Assembly: GCF_018130145.1 (NCBI RefSeq)
Contig: NZ_JAFCMB010000005.1
Location: 186,001 to 250,000 of the forward strand
DNA: 64,000 nucleotides
Source: Bradyrhizobium sp. AUGA SZCCT0176
GTDB taxonomy: Bacteria > Pseudomonadota > Alphaproteobacteria > Rhizobiales > Xanthobacteraceae
Reading direction: 5' to 3'
Shown: positions 9,533 to 18,444 of the stretch, piece by piece
How the letters are laid out: the number at the start of each line of letters is the position of its first letter
Numbering within the stretch: position 1 is the stretch's first letter
The notes under the pieces: generated by a model
Database searches by the model: none
The model's input: only the letters and a program-made list of their open reading frames with translations
Told to the model about the DNA's origin: nothing
Program-made: the position numbers and the translations under genes

Positions 9533-10293
9533 CTTTGGGGGCGGGGGCCGCCGCGATCGTGGACAATTCGAGTGATCTCAATTCGGGTGATCTCAATCAA
9601 ATTGATCCGCGACCGGTTTTGATCGTTACAGGCTTGGTACAAGAGGCCCGCATTGCGGCCGGTCCAGGCATGATCGTGATCTGCAGCAGTAGCGATCCGC
9701 AGCAATTGCGCGCGCTGCTCGCGACACTGGATTCATCGACATTCAGGGGTGTCATCTCCTTCGGCGTCGCTGGCGGGCTCGATCCGTCGCTGAAGTCGGG
9801 CGATGTCGTGGTCGCGACCGAGGTTCTGGCCGGCGATACCCGCTTTCTGGCCGGTCTGGCGCTCAACGAGGAAGTGATTGCCAGCGCCGCGCTGCGGCGG
9901 CGGCGCGTGATTCGCGGCGGTCTGGCCGGAGTGGAGCGGGTGATTGCGGCGACCGCCTGCAAGGCCGCGCTGCATTCGGAGACGGGGGCTGCGGCGGTCG
10001 ACATGGAAAGCCATATCGCGGCGGCCTATGCGGCCAAGGCAGGCATTCCGTTCGCGGCGCTCCGCGTCATCTCCGATCCCGCCGGCCGTGCGCTGCCGGC
10101 TTTGGCCAAGAGCGCGATCAAGCCGAACGGCGATATCGACCTGCGCAAGGTGCTGCGCGGCGTCGCGCGCAATCCGAGAACGTTGCGCGCGCTGGTGTCC
10201 ACGGGCATCGATTTCAATCGTGCGCTGCGTTCGCTGCGCGGCTGCCGCGGCTTCATCTCCGGCGGCGAGGGGCTGGCCGCGGCCAACGCCTGA
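9529..10293 (+). CDS. hpnG: Adenosylhopane nucleosidase/phosphorylase HpnG
   Basis: This 254-residue protein of the nucleoside phosphorylase/MTA-SAH nucleosidase superfamily removes adenine from adenosylhopane, giving ribosylhopane on the way to bacteriohopanetetrol and its amine. The family signature is seen in GVAGGLDPSLKSGDVVVATEV and in AAVDMESHIAAAYAAKAGIPFAALRVISD, where the Glu of DMES contacts the ribose. Translation starts at GTG 9529, overlapping the shc stop (GTGA). The N-terminus carries a 15-base tandem duplication (9567-9596) that adds about five residues (SSDLN/SGDLN) before the conserved core. It is the last gene of the plus-strand hopanoid operon. Confidence 0.93.
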   Translation: MTLGAGAAAIVDNSSDLNSGDLNQIDPRPVLIVTGLVQEARIAAGPGMIVICSSSDPQQLRALLATLDSSTFRGVISFGVAGGLDPSLKSGDVVVATEVLAGDTRFLAGLALNEEVIASAALRRRRVIRGGLAGVERVIAATACKAALHSETGAAAVDMESHIAAAYAAKAGIPFAALRVISDPAGRALPALAKSAIKPNGDIDLRKVLRGVARNPRTLRALVSTGIDFNRALRSLRGCRGFISGGEGLAAANA

Positions 10294-10307
10294 CGACCGC
10301 TGAAATA

Positions 10308-10400
10308 GAGCGTTTTCGAGCGAAGTGGATACCGGTTCGCGTGAAGAAAACGCGTCAAAACAAGAGTCCAGAGCTTCGGTTCTGATTAAATCAGAACCGA
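10308..10400 (+). repeat. Interspersed palindromic element, family B, copy 1
   Basis: This element lies between hpnG and its terminator. It contains the core CGAAGTGGATACCGGTTCGC, arms GCGTTTTC/GAAAACGC (10310-10317 with 10346-10353), and ends in a perfect 12-bp inverted repeat around one base (10376-10387 with 10389-10400). The core recurs in opposite orientation at 35655-35695 with one mismatch over 36 bases, and there too a palindrome closes the element, but with a different sequence. Confidence 0.85.
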
Positions 10401-10423
10401 TAATGCTCCGGTCCGCTGCAACG

Positions 10424-10455
10424 AAAAATGCCGTCGCAAGTGCGACGGCATTTTT
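10424..10455. terminator. Bidirectional intrinsic terminator between hpnG and hpnH
   Basis: A perfect 15-bp inverted repeat (10424-10438 with 10441-10455, core TGCCGTCGCA) starts with A5 and ends with T5, followed on the plus strand by GTTTT. It can stop transcription from both converging operons. Confidence 0.93.
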
Positions 10456-10527
10456 GTTTTGTGCTTCTTTGTTTTGAGTCTCGCCTTCAAGCAACGCGGG
10501 CAAGCCGCGTTGCGGTCTCGGCAGGCT

Positions 10528-11688
10528 TCAGGCAGCCGTGGAGGCTTTCTGCTGCTGCTTGGCGGCTGCGGTAGCCGCCTCGTCCTTGCGGATCTCCGAC
10601 AGGCGCTTCTGCACTTCCGAGGAGAAGATGTACTGCGCCGGACGCTGCTTATCGAGGTTGATCTCGGGCGCCATCGGACCTGACGTCCGGACACCGCGCA
10701 GCGCCACCCACATCGCCTTCAGCGGATTGACCAGCGCGGCATTGGCGGCGGTCGGCTCATAGCCGCAATGCGCCATGCAGTCGGCGCACTTCTCGTACTT
10801 GCCGGTGCCGTAGGTCTCCCAGTCGGTGGTCTCCATCAATTCCTTGAAGGTCTTGGTGTAGCCCTCGCCGAGCAGGTAGCAGGGCTTCTGCCACCCGAAA
10901 ATGTTGCGCGCCGGCATGCCCCACGGGGTGCATTCGTAGCTCTGGTTGCCCGCCAGGAAGTCGAGGAACAGGCCGGAATGCATGAAGTTCCACTTCTTGC
11001 CCTTGCCGAGGGCAAAGACGTCGCGGAACAGCTTCTTGGTCTTGGTGCGGTTGAGGAAGTGCTCCTGGTCCGGCGCACGCTCATAGGCGTAGCCCGGCGA
11101 CATCGAAACACCGACACCGAGTTCGGTGGTGAAGTCGAGGAACTTGGCGATCTCTTCCGCCGCGTGCCCGTCGAAGATCGTGGCGTTGACGTTGACGGTA
11201 AAGCCGCGCGCCTTCGCAGCCTTGATCGCCGAAACCGCGCGGTCGAACACGCCCTTCTGCGACACCGCCTTGTCGTGGTGATCCTTCAGGCCGTCCAGAT
11301 GCACCGAGAAGAACAAATAGGGCGAGGGCTCGAACAGATCGAGCTTCTTTTCCAGCAGCAACGCGTTGGTGCAGAGTGAGACGAACTTCTTGCGCGCCAC
11401 GAGGCCGCGCACGATTTCGCCGATCTCCTTGTGGATCAGGGGCTCGCCGCCCGGGATCGCCACCATCGGTGCGCCGCATTCATCGGCCGCGTCCCAGCAC
11501 TCCTGCGCCGACATGCGGCGATTGAGGATCGCATCGGGATAGTCGATCTTGCCGCAGCCGACGCAGGCGAGGTTGCAGCGAAACAACGGTTCGAGCATCA
11601 GCACCAGCGGATAGCGCTTCCGGCCAAGCAGCTTCTGCTTGATCAGATAGCCGCCGATACGCAACTCCTTGAAGAACGGTATTGCCAT
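10528..11688 (-). CDS. hpnH: Adenosyl-hopene transferase HpnH (radical SAM)
   Basis: This 386-residue radical SAM enzyme adds the adenosyl group of SAM to diploptene, forming adenosylhopane, the entry to all C35 hopanoids. The [4Fe-4S] motif CNLACVGC has Cys at 38, 42 and 45, and GGEPLIH is the SAM-binding segment. A second Cys group near the C-terminus (EKCADCMAHCGYEP) is typical of HpnH, as is the tail (DUF3463). It lies 46 bases after ispH on the same strand, likely one operon, and converges with hpnG across a strong terminator. The last 30 residues are Ala/Gln/Lys-rich. Confidence 0.96.
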   Translation of the reverse strand: MAIPFFKELRIGGYLIKQKLLGRKRYPLVLMLEPLFRCNLACVGCGKIDYPDAILNRRMSAQECWDAADECGAPMVAIPGGEPLIHKEIGEIVRGLVARKKFVSLCTNALLLEKKLDLFEPSPYLFFSVHLDGLKDHHDKAVSQKGVFDRAVSAIKAAKARGFTVNVNATIFDGHAAEEIAKFLDFTTELGVGVSMSPGYAYERAPDQEHFLNRTKTKKLFRDVFALGKGKKWNFMHSGLFLDFLAGNQSYECTPWGMPARNIFGWQKPCYLLGEGYTKTFKELMETTDWETYGTGKYEKCADCMAHCGYEPTAANAALVNPLKAMWVALRGVRTSGPMAPEINLDKQRPAQYIFSSEVQKRLSEIRKDEAATAAAKQQQKASTAA

Positions 11689-11734
11689 TACAGGATTTCT
11701 TTCTGGACCTTAGTCGTCGTAACTCGTGAATGGA

Positions 11735-12661
11735 TCAGCCCGCAGTCAGTTCGGCGGGAAGCCGGAATTCGATATTTTCTTCCCTCCCAGGAAGCACCGA
11801 CACCTTGACGGGTCCGATACGTCTCAAAGCCTCGATCACGTCGTCGACCAAAACTTCGGGCGCCGAGGCGCCCGCCGTGATGCCGACGGCCTTCGCATCC
11901 TTAAGCCAATCAGGGTTCAACTCGCTGCCATCGGCAATGAGATAACTCGCGACCCCGACCTCGGTGCCGATTTCGCGAAGCCTGTTTGAGTTGGAACTAT
12001 TGGCGGCCCCCACCACCAAAATGACGTCAACCAGTTTGCTCAGGTCCCTTACCGCAGATTGGCGGTTCTGTGTCGCATAGCAGATATCCCGGATGTCGGG
12101 GCCTTGAATATCTGTAAAACGGGCCTGAAGGGCCGCAATTATGTCCTTTGTGTCGTCAACGCTGAGGGTCGTCTGGGTAATATAGGCCACCGGGGTGTCG
12201 ATTGGGAGGGTCAGGGAGGCCACGTCATCGACGTTCTGGACCAAAAGGACCGTTCCGGGAACCTGACCCATGGTTCCCTCGACCTCGGGGTGGCCGGCAT
12301 GGCCGATCAGAATCAGGGCCCGGCCCTTCGACATATACCGTTTGCCCTGATTGTGGACCTTGGTGACGAGGGGGCAGGTGGCATTGAGGACGGGCAGGCC
12401 GCGGGCGGCCGCCTCTTCCTCGACGCTGCGGGCCACGCCATGGGCGCTGAACACGGTAACGGCGAGCGGGGGGACTTCCGACAGGTCCTCAACGAAGATC
12501 GCGCCCTTGTTCTTCAGGCTTTCGACCACGTACTTGTTATGCACGATCTCGTGACGGACATAGACCGGCGGGCCGTATTTCTGCAGCGCACGCTCGACGA
12601 TCTCGATGGCACGCACGACGCCCGCGCAAAATCCGCGGGGCTGCGCAAGATATACTTCCAT
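11735..12661 (-). CDS. ispH: 4-hydroxy-3-methylbut-2-enyl diphosphate reductase IspH
   Basis: This 308-residue [4Fe-4S] enzyme is the last step of the MEP pathway and makes IPP and DMAPP from HMBPP. The three cluster Cys are in [12 protein letters not shown] (residue 12), [11 protein letters not shown] and [10 protein letters not shown], with the active-site segment [10 protein letters not shown] and the substrate motif SSNSNRL. ATG 12661 ([11 protein letters not shown]) is chosen over an in-frame TTG at 12679 because family members start here. It precedes hpnH on the same strand, so isoprenoid supply is tied to hopanoid side-chain synthesis; it diverges from hpnN. Confidence 0.95.
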   Translation of the reverse strand: MEVYLAQPRGFCAGVVRAIEIVERALQKYGPPVYVRHEIVHNKYVVESLKNKGAIFVEDLSEVPPLAVTVFSAHGVARSVEEEAAARGLPVLNATCPLVTKVHNQGKRYMSKGRALILIGHAGHPEVEGTMGQVPGTVLLVQNVDDVASLTLPIDTPVAYITQTTLSVDDTKDIIAALQARFTDIQGPDIRDICYATQNRQSAVRDLSKLVDVILVVGAANSSNSNRLREIGTEVGVASYLIADGSELNPDWLKDAKAVGITAGASAPEVLVDDVIEALRRIGPVKVSVLPGREENIEFRLPAELTAG

Positions 12662-13106
12662 GGGACGCTCATTACGCAAGTTGCACCAAATTCATTCAAA
12701 TGCCTTCGTGCAGTCAGTCCTGCCGGGCCCGGCCGAACAAACTGCAATAACCGCACCACCGTTCCGGGGGTAATCCACCCAAGCACATGGAAGCACAGGG
12801 CTTTGTGTCAAAAAATTAGCGTCTAGAAAAGCCGGAACGCAAAAGGCCGTGTTCGGCTTGAGGTCGATTGAGGTATCTTAATACCTGAATTCTGTCCGAT
12901 TCCTCACCGTTTCGTCACTTTCTCGCCCGCACTGGGCGTCTATATGGGGTTTCTCAATGCCATTTCGGCCGTTTTGCCTTCTCTACGCGGGGCCTCTCTG
13001 ACAGTAACCACAACAATAGATCGCCCGATGTAGATCGCCCCCCGGAACTCCGCTAGACAGCGGACGTTTTCGGCAAGCTCCCTATTAAGACTTAGAAAGA
13101 AATGAT
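12662..13106. other. Divergent intergenic region between ispH and hpnN, 445 bases
   Basis: It must hold the promoters of ispH-hpnH (minus) and hpnN (plus). I see a 6-bp inverted repeat AGGTAT-CTTA-ATACCT at 12871-12886, which might be an operator, and a weaker one, TCCGCT-AGAC-AGCGGA, at about 13049-13064. No ORF or RNA gene could be supported. Confidence 0.4.
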
Positions 13107-15695
13107 GTGCTGACCAGCCTGGTTGTCTCAATTGTTAGAACGTGCACGCGGTTTGCCACCCTCATCGTCGTCTTTTCGCTGCTCCTCGCGATTGGCGCGG
13201 GCTTCTATGCGGCTCGCAATTTCTCCATCAATACCGACATCAACACGCTGATTTCGCCCGACCTGGACTGGCGCAAGCGCGACAACCAGTTTGAGAAGGC
13301 GTTCGATCGAGAAAAGCTGATTTTGGCCGTCGTCGAGGGCCCGACCCCCGAGCTCACCAGTGCCGCCGGCAAGGCGCTGGCCGATAAGCTTGCTGGCGAC
13401 ACCAAGAATTTCGAATCGGTGCAGCCGCTCGGTTCCGGCGAGTTCTTCGAGAAGAACGGGCTGTTGTTCCTGCCCGTGGAGGAGGTCGGCAAGGTCGCCG
13501 GGCAGCTCGAAGCCGCCGCCCCGCTGATCGAAATCATGGCCGGCGATCCGTCGATCCGCGGTTTGACCGGCGCGCTGGAAACCGGTCTTGCCGGCGTCAA
13601 GCGCGGCCAGGTCAAGCTCGACAATGCGGAACGGCCCTTCAACCTGATCTCGCAGACCGTCGAGAACATCCTGGGCAAGGGAACGGCGACGTTCTCGTGG
13701 CGCGAACTTGTCAGCGACAAGCCGCTCGCCGATTCCGACAAGCGCGCCTTCATCGAATTCAAGCCGAAGGTCGACTACAACGCGCTCGAGCCCGGCAAGG
13801 AAGCCACCGACGCGATCCGGCAGGCGGCCAAGGAGTTGAATTTCGCGGGCGAGTATGGCGCGCGCGTGCGGCTGACCGGACCGGTTCCGATCGCCAATGA
13901 GGAATACGCCACCGTCCAGGATGGCGCGATCGTCAACGGCATCGGCACCGTCGTGATCGTGCTCGTGATTCTCTGGATGGCGCTGCATTCAGGCAAGATC
14001 ATCTTCGCCGTGTTCGTGAACCTGTTCGTCGGCCTTGCGATCACCACCGCGGTCGGCCTGATGATGGTGGGTTCGCTCAATCTGCTGTCGGTCGCGTTTG
14101 CAGTGCTGTTTGTCGGCCTCGGCGTGGATTTCGGCATCCAGTTCAGTGTCCGCTACCGTTCGGAGCGCTTCAAGAACGATGACCTGGTGCTCGCGCTGGA
14201 GAGCGCGGCCCGCCGCTCGGCGGTCCCGCTGTCGCTCGCGGCGATGGCGACCGCCGCCGGTTTCCTGTGCTTCCTGCCGACCGATTACAAGGGCATTTCC
14301 GAACTCGGCAAGATCGCCGGTGCCGGCATGCTGGTGGCGTTCATCACCAGCATCACGACGTTGCCGGCGATGCTGACGCTGCTCAACCCGCCCGGCGAAA
14401 GCGAGCCGGTTGGCTATGCCTTCCTGGCGCCGGTCGATGACTTTCTCGAGCGGCATCGCGTCATCATCATCACCGGCACGATATTGGTCGCGCTGGCCGG
14501 TCTGCCGCTGCTCTATTTCATGAAGTTCGACTTCAATCCGATCAATCTGCGCAACTCGCAGGTGGAGTCGATCGCGACCTTCCTCGATCTGCGCAAGGAT
14601 CCGAACACCGGCGCCAACGCCATCAACGTGATGACGAATTCGGACGCCGACGCCAAGAAGATCGAGGCGAAGCTGGAGAAGGTGCCGGAAGTGCTTCGCG
14701 TGATGTCGCTCGACAGTTTCGTGCCGGAGGATCAGCCGGCCAAGCTGAAGCTGATCGCGCAGGCCGCCAAGGTGGTAGGCCCCGCGCTCAATCCGGATTC
14801 CGTCGATGCGGCGCCGACCGATGCCGAGAACGTCGAGGCGCTCAAGAGCTCGGTCGACAACCTGCGCAAGACCGCCGGCGACGGCAAAGGCCCGGGCGCG
14901 ACCGCGGCACGGCGGCTGGCGGATGCGCTGGCGAAGCTGGCCGAATCAACCCAAGCGGTTCGCGACAAGGCGCAGAGTGTTTTCGTCATCCCCCTCAAGA
15001 TAACCTTCGACCAGCTCAAGAACACGATGCAGGCCCAGCCGGTCACGTTGAAGACCTTGCCGCCCGAACTCGTGAGCAGCTGGAAGACCAAGGAAGGCCT
15101 GATGCGCGTCGAGGCGCTGCCGAAGGGCGATCCGAACGACAATGAAGTTCTGCGCAAGTTTGCCGATGCGGTTCTCGCCGCTGAGCCGACTGCGATCGGC
15201 GGACCGGTCTCGATTCTCAAATCCGGCGATACCGTCGTCAAGGCATTCATCCATGCCGGTATCTGGGCGCTGATCGTGATCAGCCTGCTGCTCTGGCTGG
15301 CGTTGCGGCGGGTCACCGACGTGTTGCTGACGCTGGTGCCGCTGCTGGTGGCCGGCGCCGTGACGATGGAGATATGCGTGCTGATCGGGCTGCCGCTCAA
15401 CTTCGCCAACATCGTCGCGTGGCCGCTGATGCTCGGCATCGGCGTCGCCTTCAAGATCTATTATGTGACGGCATGGCGATCGGGCAGAACGAACCTGCTG
15501 CAGACCAGTCTGACGCGCGCCATCTTTTTCAGCGCGCTCACGACCGCCACGGCTTTCGGAAGCCTGTGGCTATCAAGTCATCCCGGCACCGCCAGCATGG
15601 GTAAATTGCTGGCGCTGTCGCTCATCACCACGCTGGCGGCGGTGCTGCTGTTTCAGCCTGCGCTAATGGGCAAACCGCGCGATATCGGGGAGTAG
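13107..15695 (+). CDS. hpnN: Hopanoid RND transporter HpnN
   Basis: This 862-residue inner-membrane RND transporter moves hopanoids to the outer membrane in characterised relatives. The layout is one N-terminal helix (FATLIVVFSLLLAIGAGFYA), a large periplasmic domain starting with NFSINTDINTLISPDLDWR, five helices, and a repeat of the same, with the second half ending in five helices. The charged membrane segment VLFVGLGVDFGIQFSVRYR is typical. The start is GTG 13107 after AGAAAGAA; ATG codons just upstream run into a stop. It sits between ispH-hpnH and hpnO and overlaps the DUF2147 gene tail to tail by 33 bases. Confidence 0.93.
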   Translation: MLTSLVVSIVRTCTRFATLIVVFSLLLAIGAGFYAARNFSINTDINTLISPDLDWRKRDNQFEKAFDREKLILAVVEGPTPELTSAAGKALADKLAGDTKNFESVQPLGSGEFFEKNGLLFLPVEEVGKVAGQLEAAAPLIEIMAGDPSIRGLTGALETGLAGVKRGQVKLDNAERPFNLISQTVENILGKGTATFSWRELVSDKPLADSDKRAFIEFKPKVDYNALEPGKEATDAIRQAAKELNFAGEYGARVRLTGPVPIANEEYATVQDGAIVNGIGTVVIVLVILWMALHSGKIIFAVFVNLFVGLAITTAVGLMMVGSLNLLSVAFAVLFVGLGVDFGIQFSVRYRSERFKNDDLVLALESAARRSAVPLSLAAMATAAGFLCFLPTDYKGISELGKIAGAGMLVAFITSITTLPAMLTLLNPPGESEPVGYAFLAPVDDFLERHRVIIITGTILVALAGLPLLYFMKFDFNPINLRNSQVESIATFLDLRKDPNTGANAINVMTNSDADAKKIEAKLEKVPEVLRVMSLDSFVPEDQPAKLKLIAQAAKVVGPALNPDSVDAAPTDAENVEALKSSVDNLRKTAGDGKGPGATAARRLADALAKLAESTQAVRDKAQSVFVIPLKITFDQLKNTMQAQPVTLKTLPPELVSSWKTKEGLMRVEALPKGDPNDNEVLRKFADAVLAAEPTAIGGPVSILKSGDTVVKAFIHAGIWALIVISLLLWLALRRVTDVLLTLVPLLVAGAVTMEICVLIGLPLNFANIVAWPLMLGIGVAFKIYYVTAWRSGRTNLLQTSLTRAIFFSALTTATAFGSLWLSSHPGTASMGKLLALSLITTLAAVLLFQPALMGKPRDIGE

Positions 15696-16361
15696 GCAGA
15701 TATCGCCGACGGGATCGGCGGCCGCCTGTTTCTGGCCGGCGACGGGCTTTTGGCCCGGCGCCGGGCTCACCGCACCGGTGGTCTTCGGCGCGGCGGTTGC
15801 CGCCGGCGAGCCGGGCGCGGGCGTCAGACCCGGTGCCGTCGCCGAGGCGCCAGCCTTCGGTGCTCCGCCTGCCGGATTTTTCGGCGCGGCGCCCTTGGCC
15901 ATGCTGTTGCTCGGGCTTGAGGGAATCGGCGGCCCGACGCGGGTCCAGGTCTCGCCGCCGCACAGGAAGCCGAGCACGCAGCCTTGAATCTCCAACTGGT
16001 CGGTTCCGACCGGCTTGATGGTCGAGCTGTAAGACTGTCCGTCCTTGGCGTTGTAGACTTGGCCTTCCCAGGCATCGACGCCGGGTTTCTTCTTCATGTT
16101 GATCAGGATCGGCATGCCCAGTGTAGGTCTGCTCTGCTTTGAGGCATCCGGATTATTCGTATCGCGGCCACCCGGCGTCTTCTCCCAGGCGACGGCACCC
16201 CACATGTTGCCGTTACATTGTGCTACGCGAATGTTGGCGACGCCGTCGGCCACTTTCCAATCGCCTGTGGGGTCGGCGGCCAGTGTGGAAGTAACACCTG
16301 TGGCAAAAAAGAATCCGGAAAAAACTATTCTGCGCGCGACAGTTCTTGGGCAGTGCAACAT
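15663..16361 (-). CDS. DUF2147 exported protein with Pro/Ala-rich tail
   Basis: This 232-residue protein has an N-terminal signal sequence (RRIVFSGFFFATGVTSTLAADPTGDW) and a DUF2147 domain of about 120 residues: DPTGDWKVADGVANIRVAQC, then GMPILINMKKK, then WEGQVYNAKDGQSYSSTI and LEIQGCVLGFLCGGETWTR. DUF2147 proteins are periplasmic lipocalin-like proteins of unknown role. After residue 150 a low-complexity Ala/Pro/Gly region follows. Its 3' end overlaps hpnN by 33 bases on the other strand, which is unusual, and its start is 98 bases from the divergent hpnO. A hopanoid-related role is only suggested by position. Confidence 0.8.
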   Translation of the reverse strand: MLHCPRTVARRIVFSGFFFATGVTSTLAADPTGDWKVADGVANIRVAQCNGNMWGAVAWEKTPGGRDTNNPDASKQSRPTLGMPILINMKKKPGVDAWEGQVYNAKDGQSYSSTIKPVGTDQLEIQGCVLGFLCGGETWTRVGPPIPSSPSNSMAKGAAPKNPAGGAPKAGASATAPGLTPAPGSPAATAAPKTTGAVSPAPGQKPVAGQKQAAADPVGDICLLPDIARFAH

Positions 16362-16459
16362 GGTTCAAACCTGCTTATGTAGATTATCCGAGAGGGGTCA
16401 AAACGCCGCATTGGGCGTTTTCAGTTGACGAAATGGCCATCAAGCGACGTATGTAGCGA

Positions 16460-17851
16460 ATGCTAAGTTCAAATCTAGACGTTTCCGAGATGTTTGTGGA
16501 GCGCCAGGCGCAGCGCAGTTCCATGCATTCGCGCCATTTGAACGAGCAGCTCGTCCGCGTGCTCAAGACGATTGGCTATGATGTCGGCTTTCAGAAGGGT
16601 CAAGGTCAATACCTGTTCGATCGTGACGGGGCCCGTTATCTCGACCTACTGAGCGGATTTGGCGTTTTTGCGATTGGCCGCAACCATCCGGCGTTGCGCC
16701 ATGCGTTGAAAAGCGTGCTCGACGCCGATTTTCCGAATCTGGTGCAGCTCGACGTCTCGACGCTGGCCGGAGTGCTGGCGGAACGTTTGTTCGAACATGT
16801 GCCATATCTGGACAAGGTGTTTTTCGCCAATTCCGGCGCCGAAACCGTCGAAGCCGCGATCAAATTCGCTCGTGGCGCCACCGGGCGGCCCGGCATCGTC
16901 TCCTGTTCGCACTCCTTTCATGGATTGTCCTACGGCGCCTTGTCGCTGATGGATGATTCGAACTTCCGCAGTGGCTTCGAGCCGCTGTTGCCGGGATGCA
17001 CCCAGATCCCGTTCAACGATCTCGCCGCCCTCGAACAGGCGCTGTCGTCGCGTCAGGTCGCCGCTTTCATCGTCGAGCCGATCCAGGGCAAGGGCGTCAA
17101 CCTGCCCACCGACGAGTTTCTGCCGGGCGCTCTTGCGCTATGCCGCAAATACGGCACGCTGTTCATTGCCGATGAAATCCAGACCGGGATCGGCCGCACA
17201 GGCAAGTTCTTGGCGGTCGAGCACTGGAACGTCGAACCCGACATGGTGCTGCTGGCAAAAGCGCTGTCCGGCGGACATGTGCCGGTCGGCGCGCTGCTGA
17301 CGCGCAAGAGCATCTTCGACAAGATATTCAATCAAATGGACCGCGCGGTCGTGCACGGCTCGACCTTTGCAAAGAACGATCTGGCGATGGCGGCCGGGAT
17401 CGCCACGCTCGAGGTGATGAAGGCGGAAAAGCTGGTCGAGCAGGCCGCCAAGCGTGGTGCCGAGCTTCGGCTGGCGCTGACGCGCATGGTGCCCGGCTAC
17501 GAATTGCTGAAGGAAGTGCGCGGCAAGGGATTGATGATCGGCGTCGAATTCGGTCCGCCGAAATCGCTGCGGCTGAAAGCATCCTGGAACGTGCTCGAGA
17601 CCGCCAACAAGGGCCTGTTCTGCCAGCTCATCACGGTGCCGCTGTTCAAGGATCACAAGATCCTGACCCAGGTTTCCGGCCATGGCAGCCACACCATCAA
17701 GCTGCTGCCGCCGCTGGTCATTACGGAAGAAGACTGCAGCTGGATCGAAAAGGCGTTCGACACTGTCATCGCCTCCAGCCACAAGGTGCCCGGCGCGATC
17801 TGGTCGCTCGGCAAGACCCTGGTCGACAACGCCGTGCGGAAGTCGGCGTAA
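16460..17851 (+). CDS. hpnO: Hopanoid aminotransferase HpnO (class III PLP)
   Basis: This 463-residue class III aminotransferase is the expected enzyme for aminobacteriohopanetriol, aminating the aldehyde or ketone derived from ribosylhopane. Cofactor-binding features include FFANSGAETVEAAIKFAR (phosphate loop), IVEPIQGKGVN, FIADEIQTGIGRTGKF (Asp to the pyridine N) and the Schiff-base Lys at residue 267 in LLAKALSGGHVPVGA. Compared with ordinary acetylornithine aminotransferases it has N- and C-terminal extensions, as HpnO proteins do. It follows the hpn block on the plus strand, divergent from the DUF2147 gene, and has its own short promoter region. Confidence 0.9.
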   Translation: MLSSNLDVSEMFVERQAQRSSMHSRHLNEQLVRVLKTIGYDVGFQKGQGQYLFDRDGARYLDLLSGFGVFAIGRNHPALRHALKSVLDADFPNLVQLDVSTLAGVLAERLFEHVPYLDKVFFANSGAETVEAAIKFARGATGRPGIVSCSHSFHGLSYGALSLMDDSNFRSGFEPLLPGCTQIPFNDLAALEQALSSRQVAAFIVEPIQGKGVNLPTDEFLPGALALCRKYGTLFIADEIQTGIGRTGKFLAVEHWNVEPDMVLLAKALSGGHVPVGALLTRKSIFDKIFNQMDRAVVHGSTFAKNDLAMAAGIATLEVMKAEKLVEQAAKRGAELRLALTRMVPGYELLKEVRGKGLMIGVEFGPPKSLRLKASWNVLETANKGLFCQLITVPLFKDHKILTQVSGHGSHTIKLLPPLVITEEDCSWIEKAFDTVIASSHKVPGAIWSLGKTLVDNAVRKSA

Positions 17852-18008
17852 CGCCGACACGCAACACCAAAGCGCAACACACAGTCGCCATCTGGGCAAG
17901 CGGAAGTTCGCTTTTGAATTCAGCGCGGCGTACATGCGTTTATGCCGCAGTTTTCGGCTGATCCGCGCCATAGTATTCTCATCCCGACAAATCATGTGGA
18001 GGAGACTG

Positions 18009-18413
18009 ATGCGCATTACCGGCGGCTGTCATTGCGGCGCGATCCGTTACCAGGTGGACGGCGACCTGATCGTTCATGCGTTGTGTCATTGCGCGGATTG
18101 CCGGCGGCACGCCGGCGCACCGATGGTAGGCTGGGCGATGTACGCCGAAGACGCAGTCAAGGTGACGCAGGGCGAGCCGAAGGTCTACGCGTCTTCCGAA
18201 CACGGCCGGCGGCAGTTTTGCGCCAATTGCGGAACCGGCCTGTTCTACACCAATGCGAACATGCTGCCCGGGATCATCGACGTGCAAAGCGGCACCTATG
18301 ACGATCCCGATGCCGTTCCGGTCATGGTGCACGTCCAGGTCGCCGAGCGGGTCAGCTGGATGGAGCGCGCGCACGAATTGCCGTTATTCGACCGGTACCC
18401 TCCGCAGACATAG
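18009..18413 (+). CDS. GFA-family zinc-binding protein
   Basis: This 134-residue protein has the GFA/CENP-V fold. Its zinc ligands are visible: GGCHCGAIRY (Cys 7 and 9), CHCADC (Cys 26, 28 and 31) and FCANCGTGLFY (Cys 71 and 74). The name comes from glutathione-dependent formaldehyde-activating enzyme, but for most members, including this one, the substrate is unknown. ATG 18009 follows GGAGGAGACTG, a strong ribosome-binding site. It converges with the alpha/beta hydrolase gene at 18445 and is transcribed alone. Confidence 0.9.
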   Translation: MRITGGCHCGAIRYQVDGDLIVHALCHCADCRRHAGAPMVGWAMYAEDAVKVTQGEPKVYASSEHGRRQFCANCGTGLFYTNANMLPGIIDVQSGTYDDPDAVPVMVHVQVAERVSWMERAHELPLFDRYPPQT

Positions 18414-18444
18414 AAGCGGGCAAGCGACAGGTTGCGACTATCCG

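Noticed and set aside
12871..12886. AGGTAT-CTTA-ATACCT palindrome as an operator for ispH or hpnN
   Set aside because: Only 6-bp arms, no second copy, and no regulator to link it to; kept as a note in the intergenic entry.
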